Assembly: GCA_022559845.1 (NCBI GenBank)
Contig: CM040118.1
Coordinates: 443,112,053-443,176,052 of the forward strand
DNA length: 64,000 nt
Reading direction: 5' to 3'
From: Amorphophallus konjac
Taxonomy: Eukaryota; Streptophyta; Magnoliopsida; Alismatales; Araceae
The notes beneath the pieces are model-generated. The model did no database searches and had not been told where the DNA came from. It saw nothing but the letters and a program-made list of their open reading frames with translations. Below are positions 44,900 through 56,955 of this stretch, piece by piece. How positions within the stretch are numbered: the first letter of the stretch is position 1; each line of letters starts with the position of its first letter. Both the position numbers and the translations under genes were made by a program.

Positions 44900-45583
44900 G
44901 TGTAGCTACCTCATCTGCAATGGTTGTGCAAGAGGTTGCCATCCCTGTGGGAGCTGAAGAGAGAGGAGATGGAGTACCAATAGCTCCCCTTGAAGAAAAT
45001 TTTCCTTCTCCCACACCCAGCCACGAGATGGAAGGTAGTCTGTGGTCTGTCCTCTAAGGATTTCCACAATTTATCACACCCTGGGCTCACATGGGTGCTT
45101 CTTGTTTTATCTTCAATCAAGATCCGACCGCCTTCTCCCCCTGTCGTGGAGTTGATCGAGGGAACTTTTGCTGAGCCAGGGATCATTTCAGGGAGTCAGC
45201 CAACTCCCAAAGTTCATTTGCCTGTCGACCCTACTGCGGAGCTGGCTGAGCAGGCTTCTATTGTGCAAGATGCTCCTGCTGCAAGTCACCCCCCTGAAGA
45301 GCCGTCTTTTTGAAAGGGGAAAAGTCGGGCGCTGGAACATGGCTCACCTTCGATGGAGCAGGTTGATTATAGTGGCGGCTCCAGTGATGAGGACTTTCCC
45401 ATGGTGGAAACTGAGACCGAAGATGCAGGCTCTTCTAGTTACGAAAGTGATTTCATAACTTTTAGTCCACCATGGCTATCATGGAGCAACTTCGGGCCAC
45501 CTGGTCCCTCCCTAGGATAGGGGATCGGGATGGTGGGGACAGTAGTCTCTGCTGCCGGGGACTTGAGCTTGGTGCCAGCTGAG

Positions 45584-45669
45584 GTAAGAGTCTCCCCTTT
45601 AATCTTGTGCTTATTCTCATTGGTCATTATATCAGCCCTCTTAGATGTTTTATGCTGATTTCTTTGAAG
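45584..45669 (+). other. Predicted later intron of plant-mobile-domain gene
   Basis: GAG/GTAAGAG donor matches consensus; the acceptor is TTTCTTTGAAG/G; 86 nt. A further intron around 45035-45121 is possible, but its reading phase does not fit cleanly. Confidence 0.45.
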
Positions 45670-46834
45670 GCTTCTACCACTCCGGCCTTAGTGACCTTGT
45701 CGGCCATGACCGTAAAGATATCCCTTCCACCTCTTGGTGCAGACCCGCCGGTATTCTTGCCTGTCCTGAGGCCCATAGCCCTACGATATCCGAAGGATTA
45801 TATTGCAAAAACGGGCTTGGAAGCGTCAGGAGTGATTGCCGGGCATGACCAGCCGACCATGGCCTTGGAGCAGCAACTTAGCATCAGTGACAAACTACTT
45901 TAGGGTGAATGGGGTCTTTCTGCAATAGAAGAGGGAGAGATTGTGGAAGAAGCTTTCGGTGCCTCCATGATTTTAGCCCTTGCCACTGAATTAGCATTGG
46001 TGGAAGCTGGACAAGTCGGAGATGGTGACCAACCCTACCCTATTATTGAGACTTAAGATGCGACACCCTTTCTAGAGGTTGGGAGAGAAATTACCGTTAC
46101 TGACAGTCCCTCTGTTGCGTTAATTACTGGGGCCGGTCCTAGTGCAGATGCCATACAAGACATACCATCATCATCCTCAGAATCGGACGATGATATTTGG
46201 GCCATGGTCGACAGTCGTGTATAATTTCACCTCCCTGATACGCCATCACTCGGTCTGTAATCATCAAGTGACCTAGTATGGTAATATCTGGAGACGTTGA
46301 GGCAGACCGTGACGACCTGCCAGGACTTGTCTTATGCGCAACTAAGGGGCCTGGTGGAGCACCTCTCTCACCCGCTATTAGCTTTTGGTTGCCCCATGGA
46401 TGACTGGACGCAGCGAGTAGTTCTGCTTCTGAAGTATGTAAATAGAAGGGAGTTCATCCGCCATGGTCTAGCAGACCAGCTGACGGCCATAAAATTTGAA
46501 CGAGCAGAGTGTCAGACTGCCCTTCAGTCATTGAGGGGAACAGCCCAACAGATGCGGGATGCCGCCGATGATTCCACTCAACGCCGCACTTCTTTGAAGA
46601 CTCGGATAGCCGAACTACGTGCCGAACTCACTCGGGCCGAAGCAGAACTGGAGTTGATTGAGCAGCTGCAGGTCTAGAATATACAAGAGGTGGAGCTGGC
46701 AGAAGGGCAAGCCGCGTCGCTTGAGGAGAAACTGATGCGGCTGCAGGATGAAGAATCTCGTCTACAGGAGCTGACCCGCCATCCCTCTCTGGTGATTTTA
46801 GAGTTTGAGGACATCTTCCGTCACTCATTACAGT

Positions 46835-47065
46835 AGTTCATTTGTTTATTTTTGTTTTCCTTTTTTATGAATTTTCATGTATACCGGGGGATGCCCCGAG
46901 TAGTGTGTACCCTTCTTTTTATGCAAACGAGATTTCTTAATCATCTGCTTTGCACATCTGCTGCTGAGTCATAGCTCTCCCTCCTTTCTTTCCCCTTCTG
47001 GACATGGGTGTGTCGCTAATTTTGTCCGGCCCAGGATATATTAGCCGCTAGAGTAGGAGAATGCT
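46835..47065 (+). other. 3' flank of plant-mobile-domain gene up to Athila insertion
   Basis: T-rich, with no coding signal; it could hold the gene's polyadenylation region. The last five bases ATGCT abut the Athila LTR. Confidence 0.4.
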
Positions 47066-48096
47066 TGATAGCCACTAACACTCGTTGTCAAAAATGTCGT
47101 GCCATAATATAAAAAGTTAATCACACTCACTCACTTAAAAAGATTTGAATTAGAGTAAAGTGATAAGAACAGGTCGATCCCACAGAGAAGAAATATTTTC
47201 AATTAAGTATGATGGAAAATTCTTATATTTGAAAGATCCGAATTTTGAGTAAGATTGAAAAGAAAAATAAAATTGCTTGAAATTAAAACTATCTAAAGAA
47301 GATGAGAGGGTTAAGGAGAGAAGTTGGAAAGAGAGAGAGGAAATAGAAAAATACAATTTCCCAAAATATGAATTTAATTGCTAAGAGGAAAGATTACAAT
47401 GTGTATGAAAATTCCAAAGTACAACTTGTAGTGAAAATAAAAAGAAGAGGGAAGGAAATAAAGTCAAGGAATTTGGATGAAGAGCATCGCCGTATCCTTG
47501 CCAAGCCTTTGAGTGAACCGCCTCGCCGTGGAGATAGACACCGCCGAGAGGACCGAAGGAAGAAGAATCTCCACCAGAGGGATTTAGATGAATAATGGAG
47601 AAGAGATAAATAAGGGAAGAGAAAGAAGAACTAAAACTTGTGTGTGCGTGAATGTGTTGTGAAAGAGAACAAGTAAAGAGAGGGTAGGGTGAGGAGAAGA
47701 AAAAAACACAGTAAGAAATAAAGGTAAAATAGAGGGTGAGAAGAAAGAAAATAGCTTGAAAACGAGAGATATTTAGAGAATGTGGAAGAAGAGAAAGTTG
47801 AAGAGCTTGAGGAGATGAAGAAGATTGATGAAGAACGTAGAGGGAGATGAGGATCAAAAGAGTGTAAAAATTGAGGGAGAAGAACTGTAAAAACCGTAGA
47901 TGAATAGTAAAAAGTGCAGAACTATGCTTTGCAAATCAGAGAATAAGTTGAAAATGGAGGAGAATTGGAGGAAGAGGAAGAAAAAGAAATTGTAGAGAAT
48001 TTAAAAACGAAGGACTTTGTAGAAGAAAGTGAATTGAAAATACAAACAAGAAAGCATGTAAAAGGCCAAAGATCCCCCTCCGGTGGCTCACAGGTA

Positions 48097-48109
48097 GCTT
48101 TTTATAGGG
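48097..48109 (-). promoter_or_regulatory. TATA box of element C 3' LTR
   Basis: Minus strand CCCTATAAAAAGC; the equivalent in the other LTR is at 57985-57996. Confidence 0.55.
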
Positions 48110-48302
48110 CACATGGAACCTTCTACCATCAGCAATTGCAGATCAGCTCAAATCCGACTTTGTAGCGATAGTTGATTGCTCAAATTAGGGTTCTTGCGAT
48201 GGATAGACTCTCCCTGGATCCACATATGGAAGGATAACGACGACCGTGGCTAGATTGCCTCCAAGAGACCTTCCTATTCCGTGTCTGTTTCTAAAAGAAA
48301 TG

Positions 48303-48738
48303 GCGTCCAACCCTATGGCCGCACATTCAAATAGCGTCTTCCATAATGGTCGCTCATTCTTGTTTCCTTATTTTGATATTTTCCTTTTTCCATAAATCAA
48401 AGAAATTGTGACTTTTCAAACAGTCGCTAATCTTTTTCCATTTTTCTTCATTTTTCTTCTGATTTTCTGTATAATTGAATGAGCGGCTACTTGAATGGTC
48501 GCACATTTTTTTCCAAAGAAACTGTGCCTGCTTCAACGGTCGCTAATTCTTCTTATTTTCTAACTTTTTTTTTCTTTTTTCTATTTTCATCAAATGAAAT
48601 AGCGCCCGCATACTCAGTCACTAATTCTTTTTTTTCTTTTGTTCTTTTTCAGTCAAATAAATGGGCGCCCGTTTGCTCAGTCGCTCATTCTTTTTTTCAT
48701 AAAAATACTCCAGAAATGGCGTTTGATCTACCGGTCGC
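48303..48738. repeat. Eight 20-nt GCG-N14-CGC units in element C U3
   Basis: Starts at 48303, 48334, 48408, 48483, 48524, 48602, 48665 and 48719. In the other LTR clear ones are at 58221, 58296, 58372 and 58413, for example GCGACTTTTTAGACAGTCGC. Every unit is exactly 20 nt, with GCG (or GTG/GCA) and CGC (or CAC) ends and variable middles. Most are followed by TAATTC or TCATTC and a T-run. Spacing is irregular (31-78 bp). Confidence 0.85.
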
Positions 48739-48964
48739 TATTTTCTAAAAATTTAAAAAATTTAAAATAATCAATAAAATAAGTATGCACTTTTCTAAAT
48801 ATTTCTCACACTACTATTTTGGCTCAAAATTGATGGTATACTCATGTAAGCTCAAATTAATGGTGAGAATGAGTTTTTTCCATATTAATGCACAACTATG
48901 CTCATTAAATACTCAAAAGTGATGAATGTGATGTAACTTATGATATAAAATATAGCACTTATCA

Positions 48965-50147
48965 CACCTCCCAACTTACTCATTGCTAGTCCCTTAGCAA
49001 TGCAAACAAATTAAAATTTAGGACTATCAAGAGTTTGTAAAGTTCATACTTTCATATCTAGCTCTTCCTTTACAGAATCAACCAATGGTTAGAAATCCGG
49101 AATCATTTATACATACTAGCCTTAATTTGAAAAATTCGGAACATGATCAAGAATACAAATCAAAGTTCAATAGCACTTGTGCATGTGTAATACTAAATCC
49201 ACATCTTAGACAATTATATCCCCCATTTGTTATTCCAAGTAAGTGCCTTTCAACCCTACACCTCCTAGATCAGAGGATTAAGCATATTAGCTTTTTATCT
49301 GCCTCATTACTTTGTCCCTTTGGGATTTTTCTTTCTCTCTACACACATGATGCTGCACTACCCTTCACTATCTAACATGAACCTCAACTTTTGCCTTAGG
49401 AGAAGCAGGCCCGATCATAAAGGTCAGGGTTCTTTTTTCCATTTTACACAAATCTCAACACGTCTTAAGTGAAATAGGTCTGGTTACTAAGAATTGGGGT
49501 ATTTTTCATGGTATTTTTTTCATAGTATCATCTGCACTAATTTAATAAATAACTTGGCAGAAAGCTTATAGAAGATCTTTTCTCAAGAAGTGCAGAATAT
49601 CAGACAACATACCCAAAATAGCAGAAGGCTTGTCCTGCTTGTTTCATTACTGTGCAAAGTGACTTTTCTTATGAAGTGCGCATGAACTTTTAAAAAGATT
49701 CTTATATCAATTTTCCATGGCTAGATTTGAAATAAGTAATAGAACAACATATCATTCTCTCTAGCCTTTTCTATTCCAGAATTACTTTCAATTTAAGCAT
49801 GACACAAAATGGGGTTTACATCTTTTTACTTTGTAAGATATCAGGTTGCATGCATGAGAATTTGAGAATTTTTCTCTCTCCCCCCAATTTAAATGACATT
49901 GTCCTCAATGGCATATGTAAATAGAAAGCAATAGAACATTGTAATAGAGAATATGTTTGGGATGGAAGGATACAACCTGGTGAGTGGGGTGAAATCTTGT
50001 TTAGAATAATGGCGGCAGCGCTTTCTCCTCCACATGCCTATTGAAACACACTAAAACAAAAACATCAAACAACAAAAACCTTGGGTTGCCTCCCAAAAGC
50101 GCTAAGTTTTTCATCTTCAGTCAGATGCATGAAAGCTCATGAAGATT
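48965..50147 (-). other. Element C region between integrase and 3' LTR
   Basis: Non-coding. The minus-strand tract GTAAGTTGGGAGGTG at 48979-48965 abuts the LTR and serves as polypurine tract. Some Athila elements carry an env-like gene here; none is visible. Confidence 0.6.
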
Positions 50148-53100
50148 TTATTTCAAATCACCCAAAGCAATAGATTCTTTTGAGAATGTTTCATTTTCCA
50201 AGTAAGGATTCAATCGTTGACTGTTAACAATGAAAATGTGACCATTAGTAGGATTCAAAATTTTGACAGCATCGTGGTCAAAAGCCTTAACAACCACAAA
50301 CGGTCCATCCCATCTAGATTTTAACTTACCGGGGAACAAGCGTAGTCTTGAGTTAAAAAGCCAAACCTTTTGATTCGCATAAAAAGTTTTCATGTGAATA
50401 TGCTTATCGTGAAATGCCTTGGTTTTAACTTTATAAATCTTTGAATTTTCGTAGGCTTCATTACGTAATTCCTCCAGTTCATTAAGTTGTAGAGCTCTTT
50501 AGGACCCAGCTTAAGTAAGATCAAAATTGACTTATTTAATGGCCCAATATGCTCTATGTTCCAGCTCTACAGGTAAGTGGCAGGCTTTTCCAAAAATGAG
50601 GCGATAAGGGGACACCCCAATCGGAGTCTTAAATGCAATTCTATAGGCCCATAATGCATCATCTAGTCTATCAGACCAGTCTTTCCTATCCGGCCTAACT
50701 ATTTTATCCAAAATATTTTTGATCTCCCTATTGGACACTTCTGCCTGGCCACTGGTTTGGGGATGATAGGGGTAGCAAGCTTATGAGTAATGTCATATTT
50801 GCGAAGCAAAGCTCGGAATTGAAAGTTTGTGAAATGAGAACCCTCATCACTAATCATAGCTCTAGGACAGCCAAATCTAGAAAAGATGTTCTTCTTTACA
50901 AATTTCATCACCACCCTGTGATCATTAGTCCTAGTGGCCACAGCTTCAATCCACTTAGAAACATAATCAACCGTCACCAAAATGTATTCATTCCCAAAAG
51001 AAGGTGAAAATGGTCCCATAAAGTCTATTCCCCAAACATCAAAGATTTCGACTACCAGAATGGGATTAAGCGGCATTATATCTCTTTTTGAATTGTTACC
51101 CACAGCTTGACACCTCAAACAAATTTTTGAAAATTCGTAAGCATATTTGAATAATGTGGGCCAATAGAATCCACTCTGCAAAACTTTCGCCGATGTTTTC
51201 TTTCCAGAAAAGTGTCCCCCACAAGCAAGGCTATGACAAAAGTTCAAAATAGATTATTGATCCTCCTCGGGGACACATCTTCTTATTATTTGATCTGGAC
51301 CAATGTGAAACAGCTCTGGGTCCTCCCAAAAGTAGTACTTAACCTTCAAATAGAATCGATCCTTTTCCTGCCTAGACCACCCGCCCGAAATCTATCCTAC
51401 CGCCAAGTAATTGACTATGTGAGCATACCAGGGAGTTGAGGGGCGAGAGATGGAAAGAATTTGCTCATCGGGGAAGGAATCGGACATAGGAGCACTTTCA
51501 GGAATCACAATCCTCGACAAGTGATCATCAACAACATTCTCCAACCCCTTCTTATCTCTGATTTCCAAATCAAACTTTTATAGCAACAGATTCCAACGAA
51601 TGAGACGGGGTTTGGCGTCCTTCTTGGATAGCAGAAACTTTAAAGCTGAGTGATCGGAATAAACAATGACTTTTGCCCATAACAGATATGTGCAAAAATT
51701 TTTAAGGGTGAAAATAATAACAAGCAATTCTTTCTCCGTGGTAGTGTAGTTCAATTGTGCATCGGTGAGGGTGCGGCTCGCATAGTAGATCACCACGGGC
51801 TTCTTATCGACTCTCTGACCCAGGACAGCTCCAACAGCGTAGTCTGAAGCGTCACACATGATTTCAAAAGGTAGTGACCAATTGGGAGATTGAAGAATCA
51901 GAGCTTGAGTGAGGGCCGCTTTCAAGGAATTGAATGCCTCTAAACATGAATCATCAAAGTTAAAGGGAGTGTCCTTGGCTAGCAATTGTGTGAGAGGGCA
52001 AGCGATGGTGGAAAAGTTTTGGATAAATATGTGATAGAATCCAGCATGGCCAAGAAAAGATCGAATCTGTTTGACAGAAGAAGGAGGAGGAAGATTAGAA
52101 ATCAAATCAACCTTGGCTTTATCAACCTCTATTCCTCTCTCTGAAACAACATGGCCTAAAACTATTCCTTCTCTTACCATAAAATGGCTTTTCTCCCAAC
52201 TCAACACGAGATTTGAATTAATGCACCTTTTCAACACCTGAGTTAAATTCTCCAAGCAACATTCAAAAGAATCACCAAACACATAAAAGTCATCCATAAA
52301 CACTTCCAAACATTCCCCCACCATTTCAGAAAATATCGACATCATGCATCGCTGGAAGGTGGCAGGTGCGTTACATAGCCGGAATGGCATTCTTCTAAAA
52401 GCAAACGTGCCATAAGGGCACGTGAACGTTGTCTTCTCTTGATCTCCCGGGTAAATAGCAACCTGATTATACCTGGAGTAGCCATCGAAAAAGCAAAAAT
52501 ACTTTTGCCTAGCCAGTTTTTCCAAAATCTGATCTATGAATGGTAGTTGAAAATGATCTTTCTTTGTAACTGAATTTAACTTTCTGTAGTCAATGCAGAT
52601 TCTCCATCCCGTTTGTAATCGTGTAGGTACTTCTTATCCTTTCTCATTTATTACAACTGTCAGCACTGACTTCTTGGGAACAACTTGAGTTGGGTTGACC
52701 CACTTGCTATCAGAAATGGGATATATGATCCCGGCATCCAACCATTTGACAACTTCTTTCTTTACTGCCTCCTTCATACTTGGATTCATCCGACACTGCA
52801 TCTCCCTGCTCGGCTTGGCATTGTCCTCCAAGTAAATGTAACGCATACACACATCCGAACTAATACCCTTCAAATCCGCCACTGACCAACCTATCGCCCC
52901 CTTGTGCTCCTGAAGGACGTCTAGGAGTTGGAATTCCTGTGCAGTAGTGGGGTTGGAAGCAATGATTACGGGCAGAGTTTGGTCAGGACCTAGATAAGCA
53001 TACTTCAAAGGATCCGATAGAGGCTTCAATTCCAGAATGGGCGGCTGATCCAAAGATGGAAGAATCGGTTCAACTTGCAATGGTGGGAGTGGCTCTATCC

Positions 53101-54063
53101 TAGAGTAGGGTGCGGAAGAGAATAGAGAATCCTGCAGCATGTTACCCTCCTCTAGACATTCCTCTTTAACTTCTGGACTTTCTTCAATCAATTCCACAAT
53201 GACATCAATAACGTTACATTCCTCCTCATGGTCCGGGTATTGGGATGCCTTGAACACATTCAAAGAAACGTTCTCACCTCTGAAAGAAATGTCCATCATT
53301 CCCGTGGCACAGTTTATATTAGCCTTCGCCGTAGCTAGAAACGGTCGTCCCAAAATAATTGGAGTATGATTTAATTCCTAAGACGAGACCATATCCAAAA
53401 TAAGGAAATGTATTGGGAAATAACATTCATGCACTTTCACAATCACATCTTCCAATAGACCTCTCGGAGTTTTCACGGACCGATCCGCGAGTTGAAGGAT
53501 TATAGATGTGGGCTTCAACTCCCCCAAATCAAATTGCTCATATATAAAGGTGGGCAACAAATTTACACTGGCTCCAAGGTCTAGTAATGATTTATCAAAT
53601 GTAACTCCACCTATATCACATAAAATTAGAGGGGCTCCGGGGTCCTTCAATTTTTTAGGTAAATGGTTCACCACGATAGCACTGACATCTTCAGATAGGC
53701 GGATCTTTTGAGTTATCTTCTTGGGTTCCCTTTTGAGAGTACACAGCTCTTTCAAGAACTTTACATATGCTGGCACATGCTTGATCGTGTCAAAAAGTGG
53801 AATATTGATATTCACTTGTTTAAACAATTCCACTAGCTCTTCTTGATGGACCGACTTTTTCTTTTGAGCCTTCATTTTTAGAGCTTTGGGAAAAGAGATT
53901 TTAGGAACATACTCTTGGGGACCTTCTTCATCAACCTTTGCCTTTCCTTTATCAAGCTTCTTCTCCCCATTCTCCGGCTTCTTCTTCTCTTGTACAATCA
54001 CCGGCTCATCGTGCTCACTATCACTTTCCACATGGGCTTCTTGGCCCGAACTGCTACCAACTC
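50148..54063 (-). pseudogene. pol: Athila protease-reverse transcriptase-RNase H-integrase, decayed
   Basis: Sense is right to left. The protease has DLGASVNLLP near 53585-53555. Reverse transcriptase has FMDD at 52300-52289, and a Gly-to-Arg change in the usual MPFGLCNAP motif. RNase H has MCDASDYAVG. Integrase has a CxxC zinc-finger end, GIDFMGPF and ISDEGSHF. One minus-strand frame runs from 54031 to about 50775 through several stops (about 53376, 52634, 51578). A one-base shift at about 50775 moves the final E-containing segment and the C-terminus (50738-50148) to another frame. It cannot supply working enzymes as it stands. Confidence 0.88.
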
Positions 54064-55808
54064 TCCTATCCTGATATATCTAAAACCTTCCCACTCCTAA
54101 GGGTAGATATAGCCTTGGTGTTCTCAAATTGAGGGCCCATAGGAGGAGGAGGCTGAGGTTGGGTTGGTTGAGGAAGCAGAGGAGCTCTTTGGTGAAAGCA
54201 TGGAGGTTGGTTCTTAGGATTAACCACGGGTTGGCTAGGAAGCTGACCTACATCTCTCCTCATATTGCTAGCAGCCAATTGCCCAATTTGACCCTCTAAA
54301 TTAGCAATGGATTGTTATTGAGAAAGAATGAGTTACTGAAGTTGGTCAAATTTATCATCAAAATTGGGCTGAGGGGGTTGAGGAGGAGGAGGTTAATAAG
54401 GAGCTTGCGGTTGAAAACGGTGTGGAGGATACTGATGAAACTGGCCCTGAGACAATTGAGCTTGGTGATACGGGACCTGAGCTTGATGGAATGGAGGTTG
54501 TTGGAATTGCTACTGAAACGGAGAAGGATAAAAAAGATTTGGTTGGGACGGACTGAAAGTTGGAAAAGATTGTTTCTGAAATGAGGGATTTGATTGGGTA
54601 GATGGACCTTGCTGAGACTTCCAAGAAAAATTGGGATGATTTCTCTAACCTGGATTGTAGGTGTTAAAATAAGGATCATAAGCAAGTTTGGAGACACCCT
54701 GAGCATCAAAGATCTGTTCTTGGATAAATGGGGGAAGCTGGGCTGCAGTGGGGCAATCAGTAACAGCATGATTAGGGCTAGAACAAAGAGCACAAATTCC
54801 TTCATGACTGGGAGCTGAGAACGGTTGAGGTTGAGGAGTAGAAAAAGAAGGTTCCTGCCTATTTAACAACTGATCTAGCTTCTGAGCTACGAGATCAACC
54901 TTCTCTATCTTCTGCACCAACAAATCTATGTTGTTCAATTTCTGAGTCAAAGAATTTATATCCATCTTGTTCTCACATTCTCTTTGGTTCTTAACTTCAT
55001 AAAACCCACCCCTCTTAGAAGGCCCATTCATTCTCTCATAGGACGAGAGCGAGGTATGACAAATAGAATTTTCACTAAGCATTTCAAATAATTCATAAGC
55101 CTCATCCTCGTTCTTACTCATAAATGCCCCCCCACATGAAGCATCCACCATTTGTCTATAATTTTCTGTCAATCCATCATAGAATGCCTGGACAATTTGC
55201 CATCTTGATAATTCATGATGGTGGCATTTCCTTAGCAAATCTTTCAGTCTATCCCACGCCTCATGAATTTGTTCTCCAGGGTTTTATGTGAATCCAGTTA
55301 TCGCTCTCCTAATGATATTGGTTCGCCCTATGGGATAGAATTTCTTCAAAAATTCTTTTTGCATCTCCGCCCATGTATCTATAGATCTACCCATGGCTCC
55401 TAACCAATATTTGGCTTTGTCTTTGAGAGAAAACGGAAAAAGAGTCAGCTTGAGAGCATCATTAGAAAAGTTTTAAATTTTAACAGTTGAGCAAATCTGG
55501 AGGAAGTCATCAAGATGTTTGTAGGGTTCTTCATTGGTATTGCCATAGAAAGACGGTAACATTTGAATAGTGCTTTATTTGATTTTGTATTGGGTTGCTT
55601 GATTTTGTGGTGATTGGACATAGAATGAAGGTTGATATTGATTTGGCAAGAATTATTCCTTCATTTGCTTGGGAGCAACTTGCTGCACTTGTTGTTGATT
55701 TTGGTCCTCTATGAGGTTAGGTTGTGGATTATTTCTAGAATGCACTAACCTCTCTATGTGTTCAAAGGGTCCTATCAAATGTGAGTGTAGGGATGTCCTA
55801 CCTTGCAT
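54064..55808 (-). pseudogene. gag: Athila gag, decayed
   Basis: A frame begins at the ATG 55808-55806 and runs to 54066 with at least seven stops. The core FPFSLKDKAKYWLGA (about 55440) and RKCHHHELSRWQIVQAFYDGL are the Athila capsid signature. A Cys-rich CALC...H...C motif lies near 54780. The C-terminal part is very rich in Pro and Gln (about 54600-54100). The frame changes between 54066 and 54031 where protease begins. Confidence 0.85.
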
Positions 55809-56932
55809 GCAATGCAAAAGGGCCCAAAGAAAGATTGTTTATTTTTGAATTTTTGAAAACATTTTTTTAAAATAATGCAAATGCAACAACAACTATATGA
55901 ATCATGTATGCAATATAATATTTTTTTTTCGAAAAGAAGAATTGGTACCCACTACCAAATTGGTCCACCGGTCAGGTAAGAGGTGAGGTCATGGGAGGCT
56001 CCCCCTACTTTCGTACGGACCTAATTAAATAACCACAGACCCGCTTGGGCGTTTACCACTTAACCTCTAGCCTAGACACCGACTTTACAAAATAGTAATA
56101 AATTCCAAAACTCTTCTCTTTGTTTTGTCTGTGACATTCGAAGGGCAATCTATTTCCGAAGCACTTCGTGGTACAACCGGCCCAGAGTCCGTGAGGGAAT
56201 CCACGGGTGCGAGGACTTATGGAGGTCTTGAAAAAGTAGATTCCAATCCAAAGAGATGGAATGCTCAATGGAGAGTCTTTCCAATTCCAAGAATGGTGTA
56301 AGGAACCTAACTTGCCCTTGGGAGGGGAGATGGAAGTGAAGAGAAAGAATTTTTTTTCAAATGATGATGCAAGTAAAAAAATTCAACTAAAATGCACAAT
56401 GCATGAAAGAGATCCAACTAAGATGAGAGCATGATAACATGATGAGATTTTTTTTATTTTTTGTTTTCTGATTTTTTTAGAGGATTTTCTTTTTTTTCAA
56501 AAAGGGCTATGGATAAAAGATGAATATGAACTAAAAACACTAAACAATATGCAACCTACTGAAGAATAAAGCTTAAAATCATGCTTTCTGTATTTTTAAG
56601 GTTTTTTGATTTTTTTTGAAATTTTTCCAGAGTTTTTTAATTATTTTTCAAGAGTTTTTCAGATTTTTCTGAAAATTCACAGAACAGAACATGTTCCTAC
56701 ATTTACTGACCTTTAGTGGCGCTTGAATTTCTTAGATTTTTTGATTTTTTTACTTTCTACGATAGTTTCAGGCTTTCAATGACGCTTCCTGTGACAGTTT
56801 ATTTTCTGAGAATTTCAAGTCCAAATTTTATCCTTTTTTTCTGATTTTTTTTCTGTAAAATAAAAATAGAAAATTAGTAAAACTATATACAAATCAAACA
56901 CAAGAATTTTTAACAATCAAAAATCATTTTCT
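55809..56932 (-). other. Element C untranslated leader
   Basis: AT-rich DNA between primer site and gag with no coding signal. A leader of about 1.1 kb is normal for Athila elements. Confidence 0.65.
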
Positions 56933-56950
56933 TCCCCGGCAACGGCGCCA
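56933..56950 (-). other. Primer binding site of element C
   Basis: Minus strand TGGCGCCGTTGCCGGGGA, five bases inside the LTR. This is the characteristic Athila primer site, usually assigned to tRNA-Asp. Confidence 0.9.
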
Positions 56951-56955
56951 AAAAT

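Larger units (their letters stand above)
41719..46834 (+). pseudogene. Plant-mobile-domain gene carried in antisense by element D, decayed
   Basis: Start ATG in ideal context (ACCATGGCATC). The frame runs from 41719 to 44625 without frameshift, through stops at about 42649, 42778, 43213, 43297, 43409, 44038 and 44053. Family signs: GLPIDGEP with a preceding GE-T-L segment (residues about 270-300), GPLHFF...CTLFPE near 43140-43200, and YIKWWN at 43756. These match the plant mobile domain of transposon-linked and host PMD proteins. The C-terminal part is basic (about 44690-44750), then acidic, and ends in a coiled coil (about 46470-46800). Three intron-like gaps remove in-frame stops or restore composition. 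Its role is unknown. Extra antisense genes are known in Tat elements. It cannot be translated whole as it stands. Confidence 0.7.
47066..48964 (-). repeat. Element C 3' LTR
   Basis: Starts TGATAGCCAC and ends CACTTATCA on the plus strand, matching 56956-58851. U3 (right half) holds the 20-nt GCG-N14-CGC units. The TATA box is at 48109-48097. The transcribed half is purine-rich on the plus strand. Open frames in it are not genes. Confidence 0.92.

Noticed and set aside
47381..47857. 158-codon minus-strand frame, and the similar 57271-57956 frames
   Set aside because: They lie in the purine-rich part of the Athila LTRs. The two LTR copies differ in length of open frame, as expected for non-coding DNA.
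48965..50147. Possible env-like gene of the Athila element
   Set aside because: No open frame, signal peptide or transmembrane pattern found in this interval on the sense strand.
54312..54584. 90-codon Leu/Arg-rich plus-strand frame, and 54296-54805 on the minus strand
   Set aside because: Alternative-frame readings of the Pro/Gln-rich end of Athila gag.
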